64,000 nucleotides of DNA from positions 58,596 to 122,595 of the forward strand of contig JACRPO010000011.1 of assembly GCA_016223165.1 (NCBI GenBank), written 5' to 3'. Positions 25,789 to 34,037 of the stretch are shown piece after piece; the stretch's first letter is position 1, and each line of letters starts with the position of its first letter. The translations under genes were made by a program, and so were the position numbers. Source of the DNA: Burkholderiales bacterium. GTDB taxonomy: Bacteria; Pseudomonadota; Gammaproteobacteria; Burkholderiales; Burkholderiaceae_C. The notes below the pieces were generated by a model. The model did not search any database. It had not been told where the DNA came from and saw nothing but the letters and a program-made list of their open reading frames with translations.

Positions 25789-26790
25789 TCACTCTGCCTT
25801 CACGCCGGCGTCCTGGACGAGCCTGGCCCAGAAGCGGTTGTCCTCGGCGAGGAAGGCCACGAAGTCCTCGGGCGACTTCGACAGAGCCACCTCCGTACCT
25901 TCTCGCGCCAGCGCCGTCTTCACCTCCGGGCGCTGCATCACCTGCTGCGTCGCTTCGAACAGCTTGCTCGTCACCTCGGCCGGCGTGCCCGCGGGCACGA
26001 AGAAGCCGTACCAGAACGACAGGCTGTAGCCGGGCAGCCCGGCTTCGGCGGTGCCCGGCACGTCGGGCACCAGCGGCGTGCGGTTGGGGCTCGTCACGGC
26101 CAGCGCCTTCAGGCGGCCGGCCTGCACCATCGGCAGTACCGAGGGCGGCGTGCCGAAGGTGAGCTGCGCGTCGCCGGCCACGACGGCCTGGATGGCCGGT
26201 GCGCCACCCTTGTAGGGGATGTGCACCATCTCCACGCCGGCCACCTTGCCGAAATGCGCCGCGCCGAGGTGCGGCGCCGAGCCCTTGCCGCTGCTGGTGT
26301 AGTTGAGGAACCCCGGCCTCGCCTTCGCGGCGGCGATGAGCTCCTGCAGCGTGTTGATGCCCGCGCCGGGGTTGACCGCTACCACCAGCGGCGAAGAGGT
26401 GAGGCGCATCACCGGCAGCAGGTCCTTGGTGTAGGTGAGCTTGGCGTTGAGCGCCGGGTTCACCGAGATGCTGCTCGGGCTGGCGATGAGCAGCGTGTAG
26501 CCGTCGGCCGGCGCCTTGGAGACGAAGTCCGCCGCCAGGCTGCTGCCGGCGCCGGCGCGGTTCTCGACGACGACGCTCTGGCCGAGCACGCGCCCGAGCG
26601 GATCGGCGATGGTCCGCGCCACGAAGTCGGCCGCGCCGCCCGGTGCGAAGCCGATGACGAGGCGGATGGGCTTGTTCGGCCACGCCTGAGCGCACGCAGT
26701 GCTGCCGACGCCGACGAGCGCGAGGCCGAGCGATGCCAGCAGTGCGCGGCGCGAGGCGGTCCTGCTCTCGATGCGATTCGGGCGGGGCAT
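25789..26790 (-). CDS. TctC/Bug-family tripartite-type solute-binding protein
   Basis: 333 residues. A signal peptide with an RR pair (ASRRALLASLGLALVGVGST, ending CAQA) precedes the Bug fold, with NKPIRLVIGFAPGGAADFVAR and IPYKGGAPAIQAVVAGDAQL. It converges on the SDR gene and lies downstream of an oxidoreductase, crotonase and CoA-transferase on the same strand. No TctA/TctB membrane genes are near, as is common for the many orphan Bug proteins of Burkholderiales. The ligand is probably a carboxylate related to those enzymes. Confidence 0.92.
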   Translation of the reverse strand: MPRPNRIESRTASRRALLASLGLALVGVGSTACAQAWPNKPIRLVIGFAPGGAADFVARTIADPLGRVLGQSVVVENRAGAGSSLAADFVSKAPADGYTLLIASPSSISVNPALNAKLTYTKDLLPVMRLTSSPLVVAVNPGAGINTLQELIAAAKARPGFLNYTSSGKGSAPHLGAAHFGKVAGVEMVHIPYKGGAPAIQAVVAGDAQLTFGTPPSVLPMVQAGRLKALAVTSPNRTPLVPDVPGTAEAGLPGYSLSFWYGFFVPAGTPAEVTSKLFEATQQVMQRPEVKTALAREGTEVALSKSPEDFVAFLAEDNRFWARLVQDAGVKAE

Positions 26791-26810
26791 GGCGTCTGTC
26801 TCCGGTGAGG

Positions 26811-26922
26811 TTGTGCTCGTGATGCGCTCGTGATGCGCTCGTGATGCGCTCGCGGTACGCTTGTGAGGCACTTCCCGGTGCGCTCGTGATGCGTTCGTGC
26901 TGCGCTCGTGGGGGCGCTCGCC
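26811..26922. repeat. 11-bp tandem repeat (GATGCGCTCGT)
   Basis: Three adjacent units GATGCGCTCGT (26821-26853, the last ending in C) are followed by degenerate copies, with two further units at 26888-26909. The unit equals about one DNA helical turn. It fills most of the 153-base gap between the oxidoreductase and the binding-protein gene. Confidence 0.8.
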
Positions 26923-26943
26923 GGCAAGGAGGTGGGCCCGCGT

Positions 26944-27918
26944 TCAGCCGGCGATCTTCAGCACGATCTTGCCCAGGTGCCGGTTGGCTTCCATGTGCGC
27001 CTGCGCGGCGACGATCTCGTCGAAGGGGAACACGCGGTCCACCAGCGGGCGGATGCGGCCGTCGGCGATGGCCGGCAGCAATTCGGCCTTGAAGGCCGGC
27101 ACGCCGGCCGCCTTCTGGTCGGCGCTGCGCATCTTGTTGGAGACGCCGAAGAGCGTCAGCCGCCGCACGTGCAGCGCCTGCAGGTCGATCTCGGCCTTCA
27201 GCGTGTGGTCGACATAGCCGACGGTGGCCAGCCTTCCTTCGAAGGCCATGGCGCGCACGCACTCGGCGAAGACGGTGCCGCCGACACCGTTGACGACGAG
27301 GTCGGCGCCGTGGCCGCCGGTGGCTTCCATCACCGCGGAGGCGAAGTCGGGTGCGCGCGTCTCGATGGCCACGTCCAGCCCCAGTGCCTTCAGCCGCGCC
27401 AGCTTCTCCGGCGAGCCCGAGGTGCCGATGACGCGCGCCCCCAGCACCCGCGCCGTCTGCAGCGAGGCGACGCCGACGCCCGACGACACGCCCGTGACGA
27501 GCAGCCACTCGCCGCGCTTCAGGTGGCCCTGCAGCACCAGCATGTCGTGCACGACGAGGAAGGTGAGCGGGATCGCCGCCGCGGCCTCCATCGGCAGGCC
27601 GTGCGGCACCGGCAGCGCCTCGCGCGCGTCCATCACCGCGAATTCGGAGAACGCGCCGGTGCAGCGGCCCATCACGCGGTGGCCGACATGCGCCCCGGTC
27701 ACGCCGGCGCCGAGCGCGACGATCTCGCCGGCCCCTTCCATGCCCGCGGGCTTGGGCGCGCCGCCCTTGGCGAGCCCGCCGGCGATGAACTCGCCGCGGT
27801 TCAGGCCCGCGGCGTGCATCTTCACCAGCACCTGCCCGGGCCCGGGTTCGGGCACCGGCACGTCGACGGGTTGCAGGACCGCCTGCGCGCCTTCGAGGCG
27901 CAACGCATACGACTTCAT
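26944..27918 (-). CDS. Zinc-independent quinone oxidoreductase-like MDR protein
   Basis: 324 residues of the medium-chain dehydrogenase/reductase superfamily. A GroES-like domain (GLNRGEFIAGG, HVGHRVMG) is followed by a Rossmann domain with VTGVSSGVGVASLQ (about 142-155). The structural-zinc cysteines are absent, pointing to the quinone oxidoreductase/enoyl reductase branch that uses NADPH. It begins 1 base before the crotonase stop, so it belongs to an operon with that gene and the CoA-transferase. Confidence 0.88.
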   Translation of the reverse strand: MKSYALRLEGAQAVLQPVDVPVPEPGPGQVLVKMHAAGLNRGEFIAGGLAKGGAPKPAGMEGAGEIVALGAGVTGAHVGHRVMGRCTGAFSEFAVMDAREALPVPHGLPMEAAAAIPLTFLVVHDMLVLQGHLKRGEWLLVTGVSSGVGVASLQTARVLGARVIGTSGSPEKLARLKALGLDVAIETRAPDFASAVMEATGGHGADLVVNGVGGTVFAECVRAMAFEGRLATVGYVDHTLKAEIDLQALHVRRLTLFGVSNKMRSADQKAAGVPAFKAELLPAIADGRIRPLVDRVFPFDEIVAAQAHMEANRHLGKIVLKIAG

Positions 27919-28785
27919 TCAACGCCCCTTGAACTGCGGCTTGCGCTTTTCCATGAAGGCGCGGCGGCCTTCGGCATAGTCCTCGCTCTCGAAGCAGCCG
28001 AGGATGAGCTCGCGGCAGCGCTCGGCACCGAGCTCCGGCGAGGGCTTGAGGATCTCGCCGACGATGGCTTTCGCCGCGAAGAGGGTGAGCGGCGCGTTCT
28101 CGCCGATGCTCGCGGTGTATTCGGCGAGCAGCGCGGGCAGCTCGTCCACCGCACAGGTGCGCGACACGAGCCCGAGCCGCAGCGCCTCGGCCGCGTCGAT
28201 GCGGCGCGCGGTGAAGAAGAGGTCCTTCGCGGCGCCGACGCCGATCAGGTCGACCAGGTTCTTCAGCGCCGAATAGCGGTAGCCCAGGCCCAGCCGCGCC
28301 GCGGGAATCGAGAACACCGCGTCGCCGGCGGCGAGGCGGATGTCGCAGCTGAGGGCCACGTTGACGCCGCCGCCGATGCACCAGCCGCGGATGCAGGCGA
28401 GCGTGGGCTTGGCGAAGCGCGCAATGCCCACCAGCGCCGCTTCGGCCAGCGCCTCGTAGTGCTTCACCGCCTCCTTCGCGGCGCGCTGGTCCTCGAACTG
28501 CGAGATGTCGGCGCCCGAGACGAAGGCCTTCTCGCCGGCGCCCGAGAACACCACGAGCCGCACGCGCTCGTCGGCCGCCGCCTGCGCCAGCAGCGGCGGC
28601 ACGGCGCCCCACATGTCGACGCTGAGCGCGTTGTGCCGCGCTGGATTGCTGAAGACGATGTGCAGCGCGGCGCCTTCGAGGCGCACCTGCACGCGCTCGG
28701 TCGGCGAGACGTAATCGGGCACGCTGTCGGGCACTTTGTCGGGCACTTTGTCAGGCCCTGCGCCGGGACCTTGGTCGCCAGCCAT
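27919..28785 (-). CDS. Crotonase-family protein without catalytic glutamates
   Basis: 288 residues. Residues 1-28 are a low-complexity leader (DKVPDKVPDSVPDYV). The crotonase core has SGADISQFEDQR for CoA binding and GWCIGGGVNVALSCDI, but both hydratase glutamates are replaced: Asn142 and Ala162. It is therefore unlikely to be a true enoyl-CoA hydratase. Its ATG overlaps the CoA-transferase stop by one base. The pair may activate and then modify an acyl-CoA from an imported carboxylate. Confidence 0.85.
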   Translation of the reverse strand: MAGDQGPGAGPDKVPDKVPDSVPDYVSPTERVQVRLEGAALHIVFSNPARHNALSVDMWGAVPPLLAQAAADERVRLVVFSGAGEKAFVSGADISQFEDQRAAKEAVKHYEALAEAALVGIARFAKPTLACIRGWCIGGGVNVALSCDIRLAAGDAVFSIPAARLGLGYRYSALKNLVDLIGVGAAKDLFFTARRIDAAEALRLGLVSRTCAVDELPALLAEYTASIGENAPLTLFAAKAIVGEILKPSPELGAERCRELILGCFESEDYAEGRRAFMEKRKPQFKGR

Positions 28786-29975
28786 CAGAACACCCCGCGC
28801 GCCTTCATCTGCGCGATGTCGCCCGCCGCCAGGCCGAGCTCGGCCAGCACCTCCTCGGTGTGCTCGCCGCGCCGCGGCGCCGCGCGCACGAGCCGGCTCG
28901 GCGTGCGCGTCAGCGTCATCGGCTGGCCCACGTGGCGCTGCTGGCCCAGGCGCGCGCTCACCACCTCCCGCACGAGGCCCAGGTGGCGCAGCTGCGGCTC
29001 GTCGAAGACCTCGCTCATGTCGTTGATGTGGCCGCAGGCGACGCCCGCCTCGTTGAAGCGCTGAATCCAGTGGTCGCGGTCCTCGTGCGCGAGGTGCTCG
29101 TCGATGGCGGCGTTGAGGGCATCTCGATTCACGCTGCGGCTCGCCTTGTCGTGGAAGCGCGGGTCGGTGATCCACTCCGGCGCGCCGAGCGTGCGGCAGA
29201 AGCGCTCCCAGATCTTGCTGCCGAAGACGGCGATGTTCATGTAGCCGTCGCGCGCCTTGTAGACGCCGGTGGGGATGCTCGTGGGGTGGAAGTTGCCGGC
29301 CTGCTGCGCCACCTCGCCGTCGACGAGCCAGCGCGCCGTCTGGAAATCCATCATGTAGACCATCGACTCGAGCAGCGAGGTGTGCAGCCACTGCCCGCGG
29401 CCCGAGCTCTCGCGCTCGAGCAGCGCGACGAGGATGCCCTGCGCGGCGAAGATGCCCGCGCACAGGTCGGCGATCGGGATGCCCACGCGCACCGGCCCCT
29501 GGCCGGGCAGGCCGGTCACGGACATGAGCCCGCCCATGCCCTGGGCGATCTGGTCGAAGCCGGGTCGCTCGGCGAGCGGCCCGCTCTGGCCGAAGCCCGA
29601 TATGCTGGCGTAGACGAGCCTCGGGTGGTCCTGCGCGAGCGTCTCGTAGTCGATGCCGAGGCGGAACTTGACGTCGGGGCGGAAGTTCTCGACCACCGCG
29701 TCGGCGGTGCCGATGAGCTGCTTCAGCGCCGCGATGCCCTCGGGCTCCTTCAGGTTGAGCGTCACGCTGCGCTTGTTGCGGTGCGTGTACTGGTAGTCGC
29801 TGCCGTCCTGGCCGCCGAGCGTGTCGTCGCCGCGCAGGTGTTCGGGCATCTGCACCTGGATGACGTCGGCACCCCAGTCGGCCAGCTGCCGGCAGGCGGT
29901 GGGGCCGGCGCGCACCTGCGTGAGGTCGACGACGCGAAAGCGCGCGAGCGCGCTGGAGGCGGGGACATGCGGCAT
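28785..29975 (-). CDS. CaiB/BaiF family III CoA-transferase
   Basis: 396 residues from the ATG at 29975. The catalytic aspartate is Asp170 in VGIPIADLCAGIFAAQGIL, and typical segments include VVDLTQVRAG (17-23), ENFRPDVKFRLGIDYE and YASISGFGQSGP. Family III enzymes move CoA between acyl groups by a glutamyl/aspartyl-anhydride-type mechanism. It is the first gene of a leftward operon and is divergent from a GntR regulator across a strong palindrome. Confidence 0.92.
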   Translation of the reverse strand: MPHVPASSALARFRVVDLTQVRAGPTACRQLADWGADVIQVQMPEHLRGDDTLGGQDGSDYQYTHRNKRSVTLNLKEPEGIAALKQLIGTADAVVENFRPDVKFRLGIDYETLAQDHPRLVYASISGFGQSGPLAERPGFDQIAQGMGGLMSVTGLPGQGPVRVGIPIADLCAGIFAAQGILVALLERESSGRGQWLHTSLLESMVYMMDFQTARWLVDGEVAQQAGNFHPTSIPTGVYKARDGYMNIAVFGSKIWERFCRTLGAPEWITDPRFHDKASRSVNRDALNAAIDEHLAHEDRDHWIQRFNEAGVACGHINDMSEVFDEPQLRHLGLVREVVSARLGQQRHVGQPMTLTRTPSRLVRAAPRRGEHTEEVLAELGLAAGDIAQMKARGVF

Positions 29976-30035
29976 GGTGGGAGTGGCCCGGGTGGAGGGC
30001 CAGGCGATAGCGGGGAGTGTCGGCGCCGGGGTCGG

Positions 30036-30051
30036 CAAGTGTCAACACTTG
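30036..30051. promoter_or_regulatory. Candidate GntR operator
   Basis: CAAGTGTCAACACTTG is a 7-2-7 perfect inverted repeat in the gap between the divergent CoA-transferase and GntR genes. A further half-site ACACTTA lies at 30065-30071, two helical turns from the ACACTTG half. GntR/FCD proteins bind short palindromes of this size. Confidence 0.6.
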
Positions 30052-30111
30052 GCCGGCTATCGCAAACACTTAGCCGCCCTCCGAGGCCGCCGGCGCTAGC
30101 ATGCGCAGGCC

Positions 30112-30870
30112 ATGCCCAGCCGCGCCACCGACAAATCGAAGAGTGCCGAACGCCCCGTGCGGCCCGAGCTCGGTCTCGCGCACGGCATCTGCGAACAGCT
30201 GCAGCAGCTCATCTACAGCGGCGAGGTCGGCCCCGGCGAACGCCTGAACGAGGCGGCGCTCGCCGTGCGCATGGGCACCAGCCGCGGCCCGATCCGCGAG
30301 GCCATCCGCATGCTCACCGGCATCGGCCTCGTCGTCGCCGCGCCCAACCGCGGCGTCTTCGTGCGCCAGATCTCGGTGCGCGAGATGCTCGAGATCTACG
30401 AGCTGCGCGCGCTGCTCTTCGGCTTCGCGGCGCAGCAGGCGGCCGAGCACCTGAGCGCGGCCGACCGGCAGGAGTTCGAAGAGCTGCTCGCCGGCATGGA
30501 CGCCGCCTGCGAAGCCGGCGACGGCCAGCGTTACTACGGGCTGAACCTGCGCTTCCACGCGCTCCTGATGGCGCAGTGCCAGAACCGGCGCGCGCAGCAG
30601 GCCTACGAAGACCACGTCAAGGAGCTGCACCTGTACCGGCGCCGCTACTTCAACGCCACCCTCAACATGCGGCGCTCGAACAACGAGCACCGGCGCATCT
30701 TCGAAGCCATCGCCAGCGGCGCGAAGGAACGCGCCAACAAGCTGGCGCAGGCCCATGTGCTGCATGGCCGCCAGCGGCTGCTGGCAACGCTGGACGTGCC
30801 GGCGCAAGGGGCTGCCCAGCCCAGCGCCATGCCCACACCTGTCACCGCACCGGAAAGGAGACTCGCATGA
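30112..30870 (+). CDS. GntR-family (FCD) transcriptional regulator
   Basis: 252 residues. The winged helix-turn-helix region (GEVGPGERLNEAALAVRMGT then SRGPIREAIRMLTG, about 38-75) is followed by an FCD domain (about 90-225) with metal-binding-type histidines (RFHALLM, NNEHRRIF). Its stop overlaps the start of a TctC-type gene (ATGA), and it is divergent from the CoA-transferase operon. It probably controls both sides in response to the transported carboxylate or its CoA ester. Confidence 0.9.
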   Translation: MPSRATDKSKSAERPVRPELGLAHGICEQLQQLIYSGEVGPGERLNEAALAVRMGTSRGPIREAIRMLTGIGLVVAAPNRGVFVRQISVREMLEIYELRALLFGFAAQQAAEHLSAADRQEFEELLAGMDAACEAGDGQRYYGLNLRFHALLMAQCQNRRAQQAYEDHVKELHLYRRRYFNATLNMRRSNNEHRRIFEAIASGAKERANKLAQAHVLHGRQRLLATLDVPAQGAAQPSAMPTPVTAPERRLA

Positions 30871-31850
30871 AGAGACGCACCCTGCTGCGAGCGGCGCCGG
30901 CACTCTCCGCTCTCCCCGCTTTGCTCGCCCGGCCCGCACGGGCGCAGGCGGCGTTTCCCGCCAAGCCCATCCGCTACATCGTGCCCGTGGCCCCCGGCGG
31001 CGGCAGCGACTTCATCGGCCGCACCGTCACCGAACGCTGGGGCCAGGTGCTCAAGCAGACCTTCGTCGTCGACAACCAGAGCGGCGGCGGCGGCACCATC
31101 GCCTGCCAGGCCACCGCGCGCGCCGCCCCCGACGGCTACACGTTGATGCAGGGTTATGTCGCCACCCACGGCACGAGCCCGGCGACGCGCCGGCTGCCCT
31201 ACGACGCGGTCAAGGACTTCACGCCCGTGGGCATGATCGGCGGCACGCCCAACGTGCTGGTGGTGAACGCCTCGCTGCCGGTCGCCACCCTGAAGGAGTT
31301 CGTCGCCTACCTGCGCCAGAACGTCGGCCGCCTGAGCTACGGCTCGGCCGGGCCGGGCTCGCTCACGCACCTGACGATGGAGCTCTTCAAGCAGCAGGTG
31401 AATTCGTTCATGGTGCACATCCCCTACCGCGGCATCGCGCCGGCCTTCACCGACCTCATCGGCGGCCAGACGCAGGCGATGTTCCCCGGCCTCGCGGCCG
31501 CCGTGCCGCACATCCGCTCGGGCCGCGTGCGGCCGCTGGCGGTGACGGGCCTGGCGCGCCATCCGCTCTTCAAGGACCTGCCGACGCTCGACGAGTCCGG
31601 CTACAAGGGCTTCGACGCGCAGCAGTGGTACGGTGTCGTCGGCCCGGCCGGCCTGCCGGCGGCGGTGGTGAAGACGCTCAACGACACGCTCGGCACGGCG
31701 CTCGCCCTGCCCGAGCTGCGCGACAAGCTCGCCATCGAGGCGCTGGAGCCCAACCCGATGCCGGCCGAGAAGTTCGGCGAGTTCATGCGCGCCGACATCG
31801 AGCGTTGGACGCAGCTGGCCCGGGCCCGCAACATCCAGCTCGACAGCTGA
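30867..31850 (+). CDS. TctC/Bug-family solute-binding protein
   Basis: 327 residues. The signal peptide reads RRTLLRAAPALSALPALLAR and ends near RAQA. The Bug fold follows with KPIRYIVPVAPGGGSDFIGR and IPYRGIAPAFTDLIGGQ. AAGGAG precedes the ATG. It is co-transcribed with the GntR gene upstream and the MmgE/PrpD gene downstream. No TctAB channel genes are present. It differs clearly from the other Bug protein at 25789, so the two probably bind different acids. Confidence 0.92.
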   Translation: MKRRTLLRAAPALSALPALLARPARAQAAFPAKPIRYIVPVAPGGGSDFIGRTVTERWGQVLKQTFVVDNQSGGGGTIACQATARAAPDGYTLMQGYVATHGTSPATRRLPYDAVKDFTPVGMIGGTPNVLVVNASLPVATLKEFVAYLRQNVGRLSYGSAGPGSLTHLTMELFKQQVNSFMVHIPYRGIAPAFTDLIGGQTQAMFPGLAAAVPHIRSGRVRPLAVTGLARHPLFKDLPTLDESGYKGFDAQQWYGVVGPAGLPAAVVKTLNDTLGTALALPELRDKLAIEALEPNPMPAEKFGEFMRADIERWTQLARARNIQLDS

Positions 31851-31876
31851 TCGGATCACGAACGACAGACCCCACC

Positions 31877-33247
31877 ATGGCCCGCAACACCCAGGTCGCC
31901 GCCGACCACGACGCTCCGCCGATCACGCAGATCCTCGCCCGCTTCGTGGCCACCCACCCCGCGCGCGGCTGGAGCGACGCCGTCGAGCACGAGGCGCAGC
32001 GCACCTTCCTCAACTGGGTCGGCTGCGCCACCGGCGCGGCCACGCACGAGGCGATGCAGGCCGCGCTCGCCGGCGTGTCGATGCTGCAGCCGGCGCCGCA
32101 GGCCACGATCCTCGGCCGCGCCGAAAAGGTCGACATGGCCGGCGCCGCGCTGCTCAACGGCATCAGCTCGCACACCTTCGACTTCGACGACACGCACCTC
32201 AAGACCATCATCCATCCGGCCGGGCCGGTGGCTTCGGCGGCGCTGGCGTTGGCCGAGCACCTGGGCGCGAGCGGGCGCGCACTGATCGACGCCATGGTGC
32301 TCGGCATCGACGTCGCGTGCCGCATGGGCAACGTCATGTACCCCGAGCACTACGACCGCGGCTGGCACATCACCGGCTCGACCGGCATGCTCGGCGCCGC
32401 CGCGGCCTGCGCGCGCCTGCTCGGCCTGGACGAGCAGCGCACGGCGATGGCGCTCGGCATCGCCGCTTCGCAGCCGGTGGGCCTGCGCGAGCAGTTCGGC
32501 ACCATGACCAAGCCCTTCCACCCCGGCGCGGCGGCGCGCGCCGGGCTGCTCTCGGCGCTGCTCGCCAGGCACGGCTTCACGGCCAGTGCGCGCGCGCTCG
32601 AGGCGCCGCGCGGCTTCGCGCAGGTGGTGTCGACCAAGTGCGCGTGGCACGAGGCCACCGACGAGCTCGGCCAGCGCTTCGAGATCTCGTTCAACACCTA
32701 CAAGCCGTTTGCCTGCGGCATCGTCATCCATCCGAGCATCGACGCCTGCGTGCAGCTGCGCGAACAGGGTGTGAAGGCCGACGACGTCGAGCGCATCGAA
32801 TTGAAAGTGCACTCGCTCGTGCTCGAGCTCACCGGCAAGAAGGAGCCGGCCGACGGCCTCGCCGCCAAGTTCAGCGTCTACCACGGCTGCGCCGCCGGCC
32901 TCCTCTTCGGCCGCGCCGGCGAGCCCGAATATGCCGACGCGATCGTGACGCGCGCCGACGTCGTGGCGCTGCGCCGCAAGGTCGTGGCGAGCGTCGACGA
33001 CGCCATCGACGAGGCCTCGGCCGATGTCACCGCCGTGCTGCGCGACGGTCGCCGCATCCACGTCTTCGTCGAACACGCCATCGGCTCGCTGCAAAGGCCC
33101 ATGAGCGACGCGGCGCTGCAAGCCAAGTTCACCACCCAGGCCGAGCCCGTGCTCGGCGCGGCGCGCACGGCGGCGCTCATCGCCGGCTGCCGCCGGCTCG
33201 GCGCCATGGCCGACGTGCGCGAGCTGGCCGCCCTCGCGCGGCCCTGA
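31877..33247 (+). CDS. MmgE/PrpD family protein
   Basis: 456 residues. The helical N-terminal domain contains NWVGCATGA, and SSHTFDFDDTH (about 96-106) with HPAGPVASAALA is the family's active-site region. HITGSTGMLGAAAA and TKPFHPGAAARAG are further landmarks, and a C-terminal alpha/beta domain follows. Relatives include 2-methylcitrate dehydratase, aconitate-like dehydratases and iminodisuccinate epimerase. It is paired with a Bug binding protein, so a tricarboxylate-like or imino-acid substrate is plausible, but the reaction is not determined. Confidence 0.92.
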   Translation: MARNTQVAADHDAPPITQILARFVATHPARGWSDAVEHEAQRTFLNWVGCATGAATHEAMQAALAGVSMLQPAPQATILGRAEKVDMAGAALLNGISSHTFDFDDTHLKTIIHPAGPVASAALALAEHLGASGRALIDAMVLGIDVACRMGNVMYPEHYDRGWHITGSTGMLGAAAACARLLGLDEQRTAMALGIAASQPVGLREQFGTMTKPFHPGAAARAGLLSALLARHGFTASARALEAPRGFAQVVSTKCAWHEATDELGQRFEISFNTYKPFACGIVIHPSIDACVQLREQGVKADDVERIELKVHSLVLELTGKKEPADGLAAKFSVYHGCAAGLLFGRAGEPEYADAIVTRADVVALRRKVVASVDDAIDEASADVTAVLRDGRRIHVFVEHAIGSLQRPMSDAALQAKFTTQAEPVLGAARTAALIAGCRRLGAMADVRELAALARP

Positions 33248-33274
33248 GCGCGCGAGCTGCGGCCAGGCTCCTCG

Positions 33275-33318
33275 GGCGCCCCGCGCCGGGCGCCCCGCGC
33301 CCCGCGCCGGGCGCCCCT
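33275..33318. repeat. GGGCGCCCCGCGCC tandem repeat
   Basis: Three to four units related to GGGCGCCCCGCGCC lie directly after the MmgE/PrpD gene. The tract is self-complementary (GGGCGCCC) and could fold strongly, so it may double as a transcription stop, although no U-tract follows. Confidence 0.65.
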
Positions 33319-33353
33319 CAGTGGGGCCTCGCGCCGCGCCGTGATCGATGCCC

Positions 33354-33367
33354 TTGATCGACATCAA
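33354..33367. promoter_or_regulatory. FNR/Dnr box (perfect consensus)
   Basis: TTGATCGACATCAA is an exact TTGAT-N4-ATCAA site. Its centre (33360.5) lies 29.5 bases before a TAGGAT box at 33390-33395, putting it near -41.5 for a start around 33402, the class II activator position. A Crp/Fnr regulator is encoded 3.4 kb downstream. Confidence 0.85.
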
Positions 33368-33395
33368 GGGCACGGGCACCGGCGACTTCTAGGAT

Positions 33396-33416
33396 AGGTG
33401 CATCTGCCATGCACCT
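33396..33416. promoter_or_regulatory. NsrR operator
   Basis: AGGTGCAT, five bases, ATGCACCT form a perfect 8-5-8 inverted repeat. It closely resembles the NsrR consensus (AAGATGCATTT... AATGCATCTT, 11-1-11). It overlaps the predicted transcription start just upstream of the Rrf2 gene at 33474, as expected for NO-relieved autorepression. Confidence 0.85.
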
Positions 33417-33473
33417 TATGCCGCCGCCGCCCGCACTGGCGCCGTCACCGATGCCGACGCCGATGCCGTCACC

Positions 33474-33956
33474 ATGAAGCTCACCACCTTCACCGACTAC
33501 AGCCTGCGCGTGCTGATCTTCCTCGCCGCGCGGCCGGGCCGGCGCGCGACGATCGGCGAGATCGCCGCCGCTTTCGACGTGAGCGAGAACCACCTGACGA
33601 AGGTGGTGCACTTCCTCGGCCAGGTCGGCCTGCTGACCAACGTGCGCGGCAAGGGCGGCGGCCTGGACCTGGCCCGCGCGCCCAAGGACATCGTCATCGG
33701 CGACGTGGTGCGCGAGACCGAGGGCTCCGTGGTGCCGGCCGAGTGCTTCGGCGAGAACCCCGGGAACTGCTGCATCGCGCCCGTCTGCCACCTGCGCGGC
33801 GTCATGCAGAGGGCCATCGACGCCTTCTACGGCGTGCTCGACGACTGCACGCTCGAGGACCTGGCGCGCAACCGGCCGGCGCTCGCGAAGGCGATCTTCA
33901 TCGACCGGCCGGCCCGCGGCGCGGCAGCTTCGAGCGCGGCGCGTCGGGCCGGCTGA
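33474..33956 (+). CDS. nsrR: NO-sensing Rrf2-family repressor NsrR
   Basis: 160 residues. The Rrf2 winged helix (MKLTTFTDYSLRVLIFLAAR then VSENHLTKVVHFLGQVG) is followed by the cysteines Cys91, Cys99, Cys100 and Cys105 (AECFGENPGNCCIAPVC), which match the [Fe-S] ligands of NsrR. NO destroys the cluster and releases the repressor. The gene is preceded by an FNR box and an NsrR operator and followed by nnrS and ccoG, so it is at the head of a low-oxygen/NO regulon. Confidence 0.95.
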   Translation: MKLTTFTDYSLRVLIFLAARPGRRATIGEIAAAFDVSENHLTKVVHFLGQVGLLTNVRGKGGGLDLARAPKDIVIGDVVRETEGSVVPAECFGENPGNCCIAPVCHLRGVMQRAIDAFYGVLDDCTLEDLARNRPALAKAIFIDRPARGAAASSAARRAG

Positions 33957-33966
33957 GCGGGTGTTC

Positions 33967-33987
33967 CGAACCCCGAACCCCGAACCC
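33967..33987. repeat. CGAACCC heptamer, three copies
   Basis: Three perfect 7-base units lie in the 81-base gap between nsrR and nnrS, another small tandem expansion between genes. Confidence 0.8.
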
Positions 33988-34037
33988 CGGACCGCTCGCG
34001 AACCGCACGCGGCCCCAAGCGACCTGCTGCCCATCCC

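Noticed and set aside
27919..30069. A 716-residue frame suggesting a CoA-transferase/crotonase fusion
   Set aside because: The CoA-transferase is read in another frame (28785-29975). The crotonase starts at 28785 with a one-base overlap.
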